Positions 1-5,529 of a DNA stretch of 7,288 nucleotides are shown here, one piece after another (positions within the stretch are counted from its first letter, which is position 1; each line of letters starts with the position of its first letter). The DNA lies in NCBI GenBank assembly GCA_045530865.1, contig JAZSCX010000051.1:1-7288 (forward strand), written 5' to 3'. The notes beneath the pieces were generated by a model. That model did no database searches. It saw only the letters and a list, made by a program, of their open reading frames with translations, and was not told the origin of the DNA. The position numbers and the translations under genes are program-made. Origin of the DNA: Avoscillospira sp045530865 (GTDB lineage Bacteria; Bacillota; Clostridia; Oscillospirales; Oscillospiraceae).

Positions 1-68
1 TCGATCACTTCGCCGCACGCACAACGAATAGTGGTCTGCTTGTAGTTGGGATGGATGCCTTCCTTCAT
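1..68 (-). CDS. rpmE: 50S ribosomal protein L31 (bL31), N-terminal fragment
   Basis: Structural protein of the large ribosomal subunit. Reading the minus strand from the ATG at 68-66 gives 22 residues beginning MKEGIHPNYKQTTIRCACGE, the typical bL31 N-terminus; the rest lies beyond the left edge. Cys16 and Cys18 form the CxC pair seen in the zinc-binding (C+) form of L31, which has a second cysteine pair later in the protein that cannot be seen here. The start is supported by a Shine-Dalgarno GAGGTG at 80-75, six bases upstream of the ATG, and by a good promoter further upstream at 156-128. It is divergent from the genes to its right and appears to be transcribed alone. The identification is secure despite the short length because this N-terminus is highly conserved. 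Confidence 0.95.
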   Translation of the reverse strand, partial: MKEGIHPNYKQTTIRCACGEVI

Positions 69-90
69 GTTGTTCACCTCTTTCTTATGT

Positions 91-108
91 GGTAAAAGGG
101 CAATTACC
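91..108 (-). promoter_or_regulatory. small hairpin in rpmE leader, possible r-protein leader element
   Basis: In the roughly 50-base rpmE leader (minus strand, about 121 to 69) GGTAA pairs with TTACC around an 8-base loop. Ribosomal-protein mRNAs often carry autoregulatory leaders, and L31 leaders have been described in Firmicutes, but I cannot match this short stem to any defined motif. The stem is only 5 bp, so it may be chance. Confidence 0.2.
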
Positions 109-127
109 CTCATTCATTCGCCAAGGT

Positions 128-156
128 ATGATATCACATCCCGAACTGTTTTGCAA
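128..156 (-). promoter_or_regulatory. sigma-A-type promoter for rpmE
   Basis: On the minus strand the -35 hexamer TTGCAA (156-151) and the -10 hexamer TATCAT (133-128) are separated by exactly 17 bases. This predicts a start of transcription near 121 and a leader of about 50 bases ahead of rpmE. The spacing and closeness to consensus make this a confident housekeeping promoter prediction. Confidence 0.75.
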
Positions 157-212
157 GTGTTTTTTTCGAAAAAAGGAAAAAACCTCGAAACTTCTTTTTG
201 TTGCGCAAAACA

Positions 213-241
213 GGAGCGCCGCAGCCGATCTGCAGCGCTCC
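213..241 (-). terminator. hairpin, probable minus-strand terminator
   Basis: A 12-bp stem (213-224 with 230-241, one G-U pair) closes a 5-base loop. Read on the minus strand the stem is followed by TGTTTTGCG, a short and imperfect T tract; on the plus strand no T tract follows. No minus-strand protein gene ends just before it, so it would terminate either a small RNA from the adjacent structured region or read-through from further away, insulating the rpmE promoter. Confidence 0.5.
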
Positions 242-380
242 GATGAATTCAAATTACGGATGTTTTAGATGTTATGTAAACGGTTCCTGCCGGGGAACCG
301 AGCCGACGATCAGTTTCATCTATGATCAACGGATCCACCATCCGGTTTTGGGGTTCAGCTCAGCCCTATAGGCTCATATC
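242..380 (-). ncRNA. candidate structured non-coding RNA (unidentified)
   Basis: Four short hairpins lie almost end to end: 281-300 (7-bp stem, CGGTTCC/GGAACCG), 308-327 (5-bp stem GATCA/TGATC, 10-base loop), 330-344 (5-bp stem CGGAT/ATCCG) and 362-374 (4-bp stem AGCC/GGCT). The next hairpin, at 213-241, looks like a terminator on the minus strand, which is why I assign that strand. No convincing gene overlaps: the minus frame offers only a 30-codon ORF (343-251) without a good ribosome site, and the plus frame an open stretch at 280-480 also without one. I found no clear minus-strand promoter upstream of 380. I could not match it to tmRNA, RNase P, SRP RNA, 6S RNA or a riboswitch class from memory. 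It could also simply be intergenic DNA with chance palindromes. Confidence 0.3.
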
Positions 381-602
381 AGTACATGGGACTCATTCCT
401 TTCATTTGTTGTGTTCATGGCGGGGGTGTTCAAGGGAATCAGTCCTTTCTGTGTGGTGTTGTATGTATTTTACTATCTGAAAACCCGTTTGTATATTCGC
501 AGAATGTCCAAATTCCTGAAAAAATGTTCTACTACCATATTTCGCCATTCTGTGTTATCATAATCATGTTAGGCTTTTGTCCATGGAAGGGAGTGGCGGG
601 CA
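381..602. other. non-coding stretch upstream of the anchored protein gene
   Basis: About 220 bases with no convincing gene. The open frame at 386-610 on the plus strand has no ribosome site and a composition unlike a protein (cysteine and isoleucine rich, with no domain character). The only elements I can support are a probable promoter at 469-497, a weaker alternative promoter at 533-561 (TACCAT, 17 bases, TATCAT), and the ribosome site of the gene starting at 603. Confidence 0.5.
469..497 (+). promoter_or_regulatory. probable promoter for the 603-1106 gene
   Basis: TTTACT (469-474) and TATATT (492-497) are separated by 17 bases, predicting a transcript start near 504 and a leader of about 100 bases. 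The -10 matches consensus at five of six positions and the -35 at four of six. A second candidate, TACCAT/TATCAT at 533-561, also has a 17-base spacer but a poorer -35. Confidence 0.45.
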
Positions 603-1106
603 GTGTTTGAACAGAAAGGAACGCCCTATCGCCGGTCGTTCGGCGGAACGATGCTGATTGTGGCGGTGGTGGGGTTCTTACTGGCGGGACTGTTTGTTTT
701 TGGCAGAACGATCCATGTCCAGCTGCAGTGGAAGGATTTCCAGATCCAGTTTGCTGCCAGCATCTACGATGCCGGTGCGGAGGATGGCTATCTGAAGGCC
801 GACGATACCCATGAGGCGGTGCGCGTTTGCCAGGACAATGCGATTCTGGTGCTTCGCATGATGCAGACCGGCAAAGCTGCCAAGCTGGGCGATCTTCGGA
901 ACCCCCGGCGCCGGATCTGGCTGCAGTTCAGCAACGGCACCCACGGGATTTTGTCGGAGTACGGCGAGGGACAGACCCATGTGGAATTTACCGGTCTGGA
1001 TGGAGAAAAATATCAGGTCTATCTGGGAAGATGTAAATTTTCCAATATGGTAACGCTCCTGTCTGTGGAGGGCGCCAATTTTGAAAATGCAGTCTGGTCT
1101 GATTGA
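603..1106 (+). CDS. hypothetical protein with a single N-terminal membrane anchor
   Basis: I do not recognise this 167-residue protein. It starts with a basic cytoplasmic tail (Arg10, Arg11), followed by one hydrophobic segment at about residues 16-35 that reads as an uncleaved signal anchor; no lipobox or clear cleavage site is seen. The remaining ~130 residues are soluble, mixed alpha/beta in composition and probably outside the membrane. The pattern of short beta-like stretches near the end (HVEFTGLDGEKYQVYLGRCK) resembles a small PH-like or beta-barrel domain, but that is only an impression. The start is GTG at 603, preceded by GGAAGGGAG at 585-593 with 9 bases between; the next in-frame ATG, at 651 (residue 17), would remove the basic tail and sits at the start of the membrane segment. 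It has its own promoter and ends in an intrinsic terminator, so it appears to be a single-gene unit. Its TGA stop lies within the -35 element of the next gene's promoter. Confidence 0.75.
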   Translation: MFEQKGTPYRRSFGGTMLIVAVVGFLLAGLFVFGRTIHVQLQWKDFQIQFAASIYDAGAEDGYLKADDTHEAVRVCQDNAILVLRMMQTGKAAKLGDLRNPRRRIWLQFSNGTHGILSEYGEGQTHVEFTGLDGEKYQVYLGRCKFSNMVTLLSVEGANFENAVWSD

Positions 1107-1131
1107 CTTTCGGCATATGATGTGATAAAGT
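1103..1131 (+). promoter_or_regulatory. promoter for the DUF554 gene, overlapping the upstream stop codon
   Basis: TTGACT (1103-1108) and TAAAGT (1126-1131) are spaced by 17 bases. The TGA at 1104-1106 of the preceding gene lies inside the -35. The predicted transcription start, near 1138, is at the end of the 5' arm of the terminator hairpin, so transcripts made here would lack that arm. Confidence 0.7.
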
Positions 1132-1164
1132 GAAGTGGTTGTTTTACAGCCACTTCACTTTTTT
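1127..1164 (+). terminator. intrinsic terminator after the 603-1106 gene
   Basis: A perfect 12-bp stem, AAAGTGAAGTGG (1127-1138) with CCACTTCACTTT (1150-1161), closes an 11-base loop and runs into an uninterrupted T tract (1159-1164). It begins 20 bases after the upstream stop codon. The 5' arm contains most of the -10 element of the next gene's promoter. Confidence 0.85.
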
Positions 1165-1178
1165 GAGGAATGATTGTT

Positions 1179-1871
1179 ATGCTTGCTGCTGTTGTCAATG
1201 CGGTTGTTGTTGTCCTGGGCGGATTGCTGGGCTTGCTGCTGGGCGGAAGGCTCAGGGAAGTGCATACGGAGACCATTGTAAAGGCATTGGGAATTTGTAC
1301 CATGGTGATTGGAATCACCTCTGCCATTGTCACGTCCAATATTCTGATCGTCATTATCTGTCTGGTGATCGGTACCATACTGGGCGAGCTGCTGAAGATC
1401 GAGCACCGTCTGGACAATTTGGGCGACTGGCTGAAGGCGAAAGTGGCAAAAAAGGGCGGCGGACGGTTTACGGAAGGTTTTGTGACGGCCAGCCTGCTGT
1501 TCTGCGTGGGCTCCATGGCAATCATGGGCAGCTTTGATGCGGGCCTGCGTGGGGACTACAATACGATTTTTGCAAAATCCGCATTGGACTGTGTGATGGC
1601 GGTGACCTTTGCAGCCACCATGGGCGTGGGTGTACTGTTCTCCGGCGCTACGGTTCTGATCTATCAGGGGGCGCTGACGCTCCTTGCCGGTGTGGTGGAA
1701 CCGTTTTTGTCTGCGGCCGTTGTGACGGAAATGAGCGCCGTGGGCGGCATTATGCTCATCGGCACCGGAATGAATATTCTCGGGCTGACCCAGAAGCGAA
1801 TCCGTGTGGGCAATATGCTGCCTGCCATGATCCTGCCGATACTTTGGTTTGCCATTGTGTCCCGCTTGTGA
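1179..1871 (+). CDS. DUF554 family integral membrane protein (YdfK/YqgA-like)
   Basis: A 230-residue membrane protein of the DUF554 family, which is common in Firmicutes and enterobacteria and whose transport or signalling role is not established. Family character is clear: it opens with a VVNAVVVVLGGLLGLLLGG segment, has a central IFAKSALDCVMAVTFAAT stretch leading into GVGVLFSGATVLIYQG, and a late GGIMLIGTGMNILG motif before the final helix. I count about seven hydrophobic segments, with a charged loop (roughly residues 80-95, rich in Lys and Gly) facing the cytoplasm. The length matches the family. I chose ATG 1179 rather than ATG 1170 because the ribosome site GAGGA (1165-1169) abuts 1170 but lies 9 bases from 1179, and family members usually begin ML followed by a helix. 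It has its own promoter at 1103-1131 and only a weak terminator behind it, so some read-through into xpt is possible. Confidence 0.9.
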   Translation: MLAAVVNAVVVVLGGLLGLLLGGRLREVHTETIVKALGICTMVIGITSAIVTSNILIVIICLVIGTILGELLKIEHRLDNLGDWLKAKVAKKGGGRFTEGFVTASLLFCVGSMAIMGSFDAGLRGDYNTIFAKSALDCVMAVTFAATMGVGVLFSGATVLIYQGALTLLAGVVEPFLSAAVVTEMSAVGGIMLIGTGMNILGLTQKRIRVGNMLPAMILPILWFAIVSRL

Positions 1872-1879
1872 TTTTATAA

Positions 1880-1895
1880 AAAAGCAGTTGCTTTT
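1880..1895 (+). terminator. weak A/T-rich hairpin after the DUF554 gene
   Basis: AAAAGC (1880-1885) pairs with GCTTTT (1890-1895) around AGTT. Only two G-C pairs support the stem, so it is at best a leaky terminator. Its 3' arm overlaps the -35 of the xpt promoter. Confidence 0.3.
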
Positions 1896-1916
1896 CTGTC
1901 GAAAATCCTGCATAAT
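1888..1916 (+). promoter_or_regulatory. promoter for xpt
   Basis: TTGCTT (1888-1893) and CATAAT (1911-1916) with a 17-base spacer. The predicted start, near 1923, leaves a leader of only about 30 bases, too short to hold a purine riboswitch. Confidence 0.65.
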
Positions 1917-1952
1917 AAATCTAATCTATTTTTTGGGAGAGGCGGAGAGGTT

Positions 1953-2528
1953 ATGCAGCTGCTGAAAGACAGAATTCGGAAAGAAGGCAAAATTCTGCCC
2001 GGTCATATTGTAAAAGTGGACGGTTTCCTGAATCACCGTGTGGATACGGAGCTGATGGAGGCCATTGCAAAGGAATTCAAAAATAGGTTTGCCGGCCGGG
2101 AAGTCACCCTGATTCTGACGGCAGAGGCCAGCGGCATTGCTCTGGCAACGGTCTGTGCCAAGGAGTTTGGTGTTCCTATGGTCTTTGCCAAGAAGGCCAA
2201 AAGCGATAACATCGAGGGCGGTCTGTATGCCAGCGATATTTTCTCCTATACATATAAAAAGAAAGTTACCCTTCTTGTGAGCAAAGATTGGATTTCTTCC
2301 GACGATAAGGTTCTGATCGTGGACGACTTCATGGCCAATGGTGAAGCCATGCGCGGCCTGTGCGATATCGTCCGGGAAGCCGATGCAGAACTGGTGGGTA
2401 TCGGCATTGCGGTGGAAAAGGGCTTCCAGCACGGCGGTGACCGGATCCGGGAAGCCGGAATCAATATCCAGTCCCTTGCCATTATTGATGAGGCCGATGA
2501 AAACGGCTTTGTGTTCCGCGGCGAATAA
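1953..2528 (+). CDS. xpt: xanthine phosphoribosyltransferase
   Basis: A cytoplasmic purine salvage enzyme that joins xanthine to PRPP to give XMP, which is then converted to GMP. The 191-residue protein has the usual length and aligns by eye along its whole length with Bacillus XPRT: KVDGFLNHRVD near residues 21-31, the TAEASGIALA segment around 56-65, and the PRPP-binding signature VLIVDDFMANGEA at 120-132 with the paired aspartates 124-125. The IGIAVEKGFQHGGD segment (about 150-163) is also typical. The ATG at 1953 follows a purine-rich region with GGGAGAGG at 1935-1942 (10 bases away) and a second GGAGAGG at 1944-1950 that is too close to be ideal. In Bacillus this gene is paired with a xanthine permease gene and controlled by a guanine riboswitch; here neither is present and the gene has a short simple leader. 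Confidence 0.97.
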   Translation: MQLLKDRIRKEGKILPGHIVKVDGFLNHRVDTELMEAIAKEFKNRFAGREVTLILTAEASGIALATVCAKEFGVPMVFAKKAKSDNIEGGLYASDIFSYTYKKKVTLLVSKDWISSDDKVLIVDDFMANGEAMRGLCDIVREADAELVGIGIAVEKGFQHGGDRIREAGINIQSLAIIDEADENGFVFRGE

Positions 2529-2542
2529 ACGCGCGGTTTTGG

Positions 2543-2571
2543 TTGACTTTGCTTCATAATTGTGGTAGCAT
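2543..2571 (+). promoter_or_regulatory. promoter for the SCIFF precursor gene
   Basis: TTGACT (2543-2548) and TAGCAT (2566-2571) with a 17-base spacer, 15 bases after the xpt stop codon. Predicted start is near 2578, giving a 25-base leader that contains the strong ribosome site GGAGG (2591-2595). I see no terminator between xpt and this promoter, so read-through from xpt may add to expression. Confidence 0.7.
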
Positions 2572-2602
2572 ATTTGAAGAAGAATTTTGTGGAGGTATTA
2601 TC

Positions 2603-2743
2603 ATGGAACATATTGTGACCATTGAGACCCGTAACCTGTGCGAGAGCGCAAAGAACGGCGGCTGCGGCGAGTGCCAGACTTCCTGCCAGTCTGCCTGCAA
2701 GACCAGCTGCGGTATTGCCAATCAGCAGTGCGAGAGCAAGTAA
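2603..2743 (+). CDS. scfA: SCIFF ribosomal peptide precursor (six-cysteine-in-forty-five family), variant with seven cysteines
   Basis: A 46-residue precursor peptide of the SCIFF family, a ribosomally made, radical-SAM-modified peptide found across Clostridia whose biological role is unknown. The block GGCGECQTSCQSACKTSC (residues 19-36) is the family hallmark, and the leader begins MEHIVTIETRNL in the usual way. Cysteines are at 13, 21, 24, 28, 32, 36 and 43: one more than the six that name the family, the extra one (Cys13) in the leader. The residue after Cys36 is Gly37; in biochemically studied homologues I recall that the Cys32 thioether is made to Thr37, so the usual acceptor is absent. 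The start at 2603 has GGAGG at 2591-2595 with 7 bases of spacing; earlier in-frame starts back to 2543 lie within the promoter. A strong terminator follows, then the maturase gene. Confidence 0.96.
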   Translation: MEHIVTIETRNLCESAKNGGCGECQTSCQSACKTSCGIANQQCESK

Positions 2744-2753
2744 TTGCAGTATC

Positions 2754-2784
2754 AAAAATGCCGCCGATCTCGGCGGCATTTTTT
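2754..2784 (+). terminator. intrinsic terminator/attenuator between scfA and scfB
   Basis: A 13-bp stem (2754-2766 with 2771-2783, GC core GCCGCCG/CGGCGGC) closes a 4-base ATCT loop and ends in six Ts (2779-2784). It starts 10 bases after the scfA stop. I see no promoter between it and scfB, whose ribosome site begins six bases after the T tract, so scfB is probably expressed by read-through. This would give much more precursor than enzyme message. Confidence 0.9.
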
Positions 2785-2804
2785 CTTAGAAGGAGAGAAT
2801 ACCC

Positions 2805-4190
2805 ATGATTCATCAATATAAACTGGGCGGCTATAACATCGTTCTGGATGTCTGCTCCGGTTCTGTCCATGTGGTGGATGAGATCGCCTATGAGATCATC
2901 GACCTGTTTGAAAGCCATGACCGGGAGACTGTTCTGCAGCGCGTGGCAGAGCAGTTTGCGGACCGCACCGATGTGACATGGCAGGATCTGGAGGAGTGCT
3001 ATGCCCAGGTGGAGCAGCTGCGGGATGCCGGAAAGCTGTTTCTGGAAGATACCTTTGAACCCATGGCGGGCAAGTTGAAGGAAAAGACTGCCGGTGTGGT
3101 CAAGGCCCTCTGCCTGCACATTGCCCATACCTGCAACCTCAATTGCTCCTATTGCTTTGCCAGTCAAGGAAAATACCACGGAGAGCGGGCAGTCATGTCC
3201 TTCGAGGTGGGCAAGCGGGCGCTGGATTTCCTCATTGAGAACTCCGGAAAGCGCCGCAATCTGGAAGTGGACTTCTTCGGCGGCGAACCGCTGATGAACT
3301 TTCAGGTGGTCAAGGATCTGGTGGCTTATGCCCGCAGTGTGGAGAAAGAACATAACAAGAATTTCCGCTTTACCCTGACCACCAACGGTGTGCTGGTGGA
3401 TGACGATGTGATCGACTTCGCGAACCGGGAGTGCAGCAATGTGGTGCTGAGCCTCGATGGCCGCAAGGAGATTCATGACCGCTTCCGTGTGGATTATGCC
3501 GGCAACGGCAGCTGGGAAAAGATCGTGCCCAAGTTCCAGAAGTTTGTGGAAGCCAGAAACGGCAAAAGCTATTATATGCGCGGCACTTTCACCCACGCAA
3601 ACCCCGATTTCCTCAAGGATATCCGGCAGATGCTGGATCTGGGCTTCACGGAGCTGAGCATGGAGCCGGTGGTCTGTGCTCCCGGTGATCCCTCCGAGCT
3701 GACACAGGAGGATCTGCCCATTGTTTTGGAGCAATACGAGAAGCTGGCGGAGCTGATGCTGGAGAAGGACCGGGAAGGCAAGCCCTTTACCTTCTATCAC
3801 TATATGATCGATCTCACCGGCGGCCCCTGCATCTATAAGCGGATCTCCGGCTGCGGCTCCGGTACGGAGTATATGGCAGTCACGCCGTGGGGCGATCTGT
3901 ACCCCTGCCACCAGTTCGTGGGCGAGGAGAAGTTCAAGCTGGGCAACCTGTGGGACGGCGTGACCAATCACGAGATCCAGCAGGAATTTGCCAATGTCAA
4001 TGTCTATGCCCATCCGGAGTGCCGGGATTGCTGGGCAAGACTCTATTGCTCCGGTGGCTGTGCCGCCAATGCCTATCACTCCACCGGTTCTGTGACCGGC
4101 GTGTACGAGTACGGCTGCACCCTGTTCCGCAAGCGCATGGAATGCGCCATCATGGTTGCGGTGGACAGAGCCGTCAAGGGCAGCCGATGA
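2805..4190 (+). CDS. scfB: SCIFF peptide maturase, radical SAM/SPASM thioether-forming enzyme
   Basis: A 461-residue radical SAM enzyme expected to cross-link cysteines of the adjacent SCIFF peptide by thioether bonds, using S-adenosylmethionine and Fe-S clusters in the cytoplasm. Residues 1 to about 85 look like a PqqD-like peptide recognition domain. The radical SAM core has the cluster motif CNLNCSYC (Cys110, 114, 117), the SAM-binding GGEP at 159-162 and LTTNG at 191-195. The C-terminal SPASM/twitch region has eight cysteines at 342, 350, 368, 406, 409, 415, 419 and 438, enough for two auxiliary 4Fe-4S clusters. Length and layout match the family. ATG 2805 has AAGGAGAG at 2790-2797, 7 bases away. 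The stop overlaps the next gene's start (ATGA), implying translational coupling. Whether this copy makes the same Cys-Thr link as studied homologues is doubtful, since its peptide has Gly at that position. Confidence 0.96.
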   Translation: MIHQYKLGGYNIVLDVCSGSVHVVDEIAYEIIDLFESHDRETVLQRVAEQFADRTDVTWQDLEECYAQVEQLRDAGKLFLEDTFEPMAGKLKEKTAGVVKALCLHIAHTCNLNCSYCFASQGKYHGERAVMSFEVGKRALDFLIENSGKRRNLEVDFFGGEPLMNFQVVKDLVAYARSVEKEHNKNFRFTLTTNGVLVDDDVIDFANRECSNVVLSLDGRKEIHDRFRVDYAGNGSWEKIVPKFQKFVEARNGKSYYMRGTFTHANPDFLKDIRQMLDLGFTELSMEPVVCAPGDPSELTQEDLPIVLEQYEKLAELMLEKDREGKPFTFYHYMIDLTGGPCIYKRISGCGSGTEYMAVTPWGDLYPCHQFVGEEKFKLGNLWDGVTNHEIQQEFANVNVYAHPECRDCWARLYCSGGCAANAYHSTGSVTGVYEYGCTLFRKRMECAIMVAVDRAVKGSR

Positions 4191-5527
4191 ATACGCCCAT
4201 TTGTGATTTTGTGCGGCAGTATGCCGCGGGAAATATTCTGCGCCTGCACATGCCCGGGCACAAGGGGCAGGTGTTTCTGGGGCCGGAACCGCTGGATCTG
4301 ACGGAGATATACGGTGCCGACAGCCTCTATGAAGCCGATGGGATCATTGCCCGCAGCGAGGAGAATGCGTCTGCGCTCTTTGGCTGTGACACCCTGTATT
4401 CCACGGAGGGAGCTTCCCAATGTATTCGTGCCATGGTGCGTCTTGCGCTGCTCTATGCCTCCTTGCGGGGGAAAAAGCCTGTGATCGCTGCCGGACGCAA
4501 TGCCCATAAGACCTTCCTCAGTGCCGCAGCTCTGCTGGATGCGAAGGTGGTCTGGCTGTATCCGGAGGGGCAGGAATCCTATCTCTCCTGCAGACTGTCA
4601 GCCGAAGCTGTGGAGCGGGTGCTGCGGGAAACGCAGGCAGCGGCGGTCTATATGACCAGTCCCGATTATCTGGGAAAGCTGTGTGACATTGCCGCTCTGG
4701 CAGAGGTTTGTCATCGCCATGGCGCGCTGCTGCTGGTGGATAATGCCCATGGCGCCTATCTGCGGTTTTTGCCGCAGAGCCTGCATCCCATGGATCTGGG
4801 CGCGGATCTTTGCTGTGACAGCGCCCATAAGACCTTCCCGGCGCTCACCGGCGGCGCCTATCTCCATCTGGGAGCGCAGCTGCCGCAGGAAGTGAAAGAG
4901 CAGGCCAGAAATGCTATGGCACTGTTCGGTTCCACCAGTCCGTCCTATCTGATTTTGCAGTCGCTGGATCTGGCAAACGACTATCTTTCCGCCTATAAAG
5001 AGCGGCTGGCGCAGTTCCTGCGGCCTGTGGAGGAACTGAAGGAAAAACTGCGGGTGCTGGGCTATACCCTCTGGGAGGAGGAACCCTTGAAGCTGACGGT
5101 TTCTGCCCGTGCCTACGGCTATACGGGACAGGCCTTTGCAGACCTGCTTCGCAAACAGGATATCGAATGTGAATTTGCAGACCCGGATTTTGCGGTCATG
5201 ATGCTGACCCCAGAAACAGGAGAGGACGGCCTGTACCGGCTGTTTATCGCCATGAAAGCGGTTGAACAAAAGCCGCCCCTGCGGGAGCAGCCGCCGGTGT
5301 ATGCGCATCCACGCAGAGCCATGTCCATCAGACAGGCTACCATGGCACTTTGTGAGAATATTCCGGTGGAGAAAAGCGTGGGCCGTGTGCTGGCGGCAGC
5401 TTCTGTGGGCTGCCCGCCTGCGGTGCCCATCGTGGTCTGCGGCGAAGTGATCGATGAAGCGGCGGTAGCGTGCTTCCGCTATTATGGAATTGCGGAATGT
5501 ACGGTTGTGAAAAAAGTGGAGGACTAA
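4187..5527 (+). CDS. PLP-dependent Orn/Lys/Arg decarboxylase-like protein (YaaO-type)
   Basis: A 446-residue fold-type I PLP enzyme related to ornithine/lysine/arginine decarboxylases. Visible family marks: the N-terminal LHMPGHKGQ (about 20-28), LTEIYGADSL, a glycine/serine loop STEGASQC (72-79), RNAHKT (104-109), the PLP-contacting VDNAHGAYL (184-192) and the PLP lysine in DSAHKTFPALTGG (Lys215). A C-terminal domain with VGCPPAVPIVVCGEVI (407-422) corresponds to the family's PPGIP/PGE region. Two signatures are altered: DEAHG is DNAHG, and PPGIP is PPAVP. The substrate, and even decarboxylation, is therefore uncertain. Start is ATG 4187, sharing ATGA with the scfB stop, with AAGGG at 4176-4180; the frame is open far upstream but that region is scfB. 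It lies 2 nt before tmk, as yaaO does in Firmicutes. Slightly shorter than Bacillus YaaO. Confidence 0.88.
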   Translation: MNTPICDFVRQYAAGNILRLHMPGHKGQVFLGPEPLDLTEIYGADSLYEADGIIARSEENASALFGCDTLYSTEGASQCIRAMVRLALLYASLRGKKPVIAAGRNAHKTFLSAAALLDAKVVWLYPEGQESYLSCRLSAEAVERVLRETQAAAVYMTSPDYLGKLCDIAALAEVCHRHGALLLVDNAHGAYLRFLPQSLHPMDLGADLCCDSAHKTFPALTGGAYLHLGAQLPQEVKEQARNAMALFGSTSPSYLILQSLDLANDYLSAYKERLAQFLRPVEELKEKLRVLGYTLWEEEPLKLTVSARAYGYTGQAFADLLRKQDIECEFADPDFAVMMLTPETGEDGLYRLFIAMKAVEQKPPLREQPPVYAHPRRAMSIRQATMALCENIPVEKSVGRVLAAASVGCPPAVPIVVCGEVIDEAAVACFRYYGIAECTVVKKVED

Positions 5528-5529
5528 GC

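Noticed and set aside
46..246. A 66-codon plus-strand open frame.
   Set aside because: It overlaps the rpmE start and promoter on the other strand, includes the terminator hairpin, and lacks a ribosome site.
307..330. Hammerhead-ribozyme-like bases (GATGAAAC) on the minus strand.
   Set aside because: The CUGAUGA core is missing and the needed three-stem arrangement cannot be drawn.
280..480. An open plus-strand frame with an ATG at 322, and a 30-codon minus-strand ORF at 343-251.
   Set aside because: Neither has a ribosome site and both cross the palindromic region; an RNA or non-coding DNA explains it better.
1170..1178. ATG at 1170 as the DUF554 start.
   Set aside because: The ribosome site GAGGA ends at 1169, directly against this ATG; the ATG at 1179 has normal spacing and the usual family N-terminus.
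1155..1913. A 252-codon minus-strand frame opposite the DUF554 gene.
   Set aside because: Histidine- and glutamine-rich antisense shadow with no motifs; the plus-strand gene is clearly a conserved membrane protein.
2601..4079. A 492-codon open frame on the minus strand opposite scfA/scfB.
   Set aside because: It is the mirror of the scfB codon pattern, has no ribosome site or domain character, and lies opposite a gene with intact catalytic motifs.
3887..4186. A 100-codon in-frame extension upstream of the decarboxylase-like gene.
   Set aside because: It lies wholly within scfB in another frame; the ATG at 4187 has a good ribosome site and begins the family's N-terminal motif.
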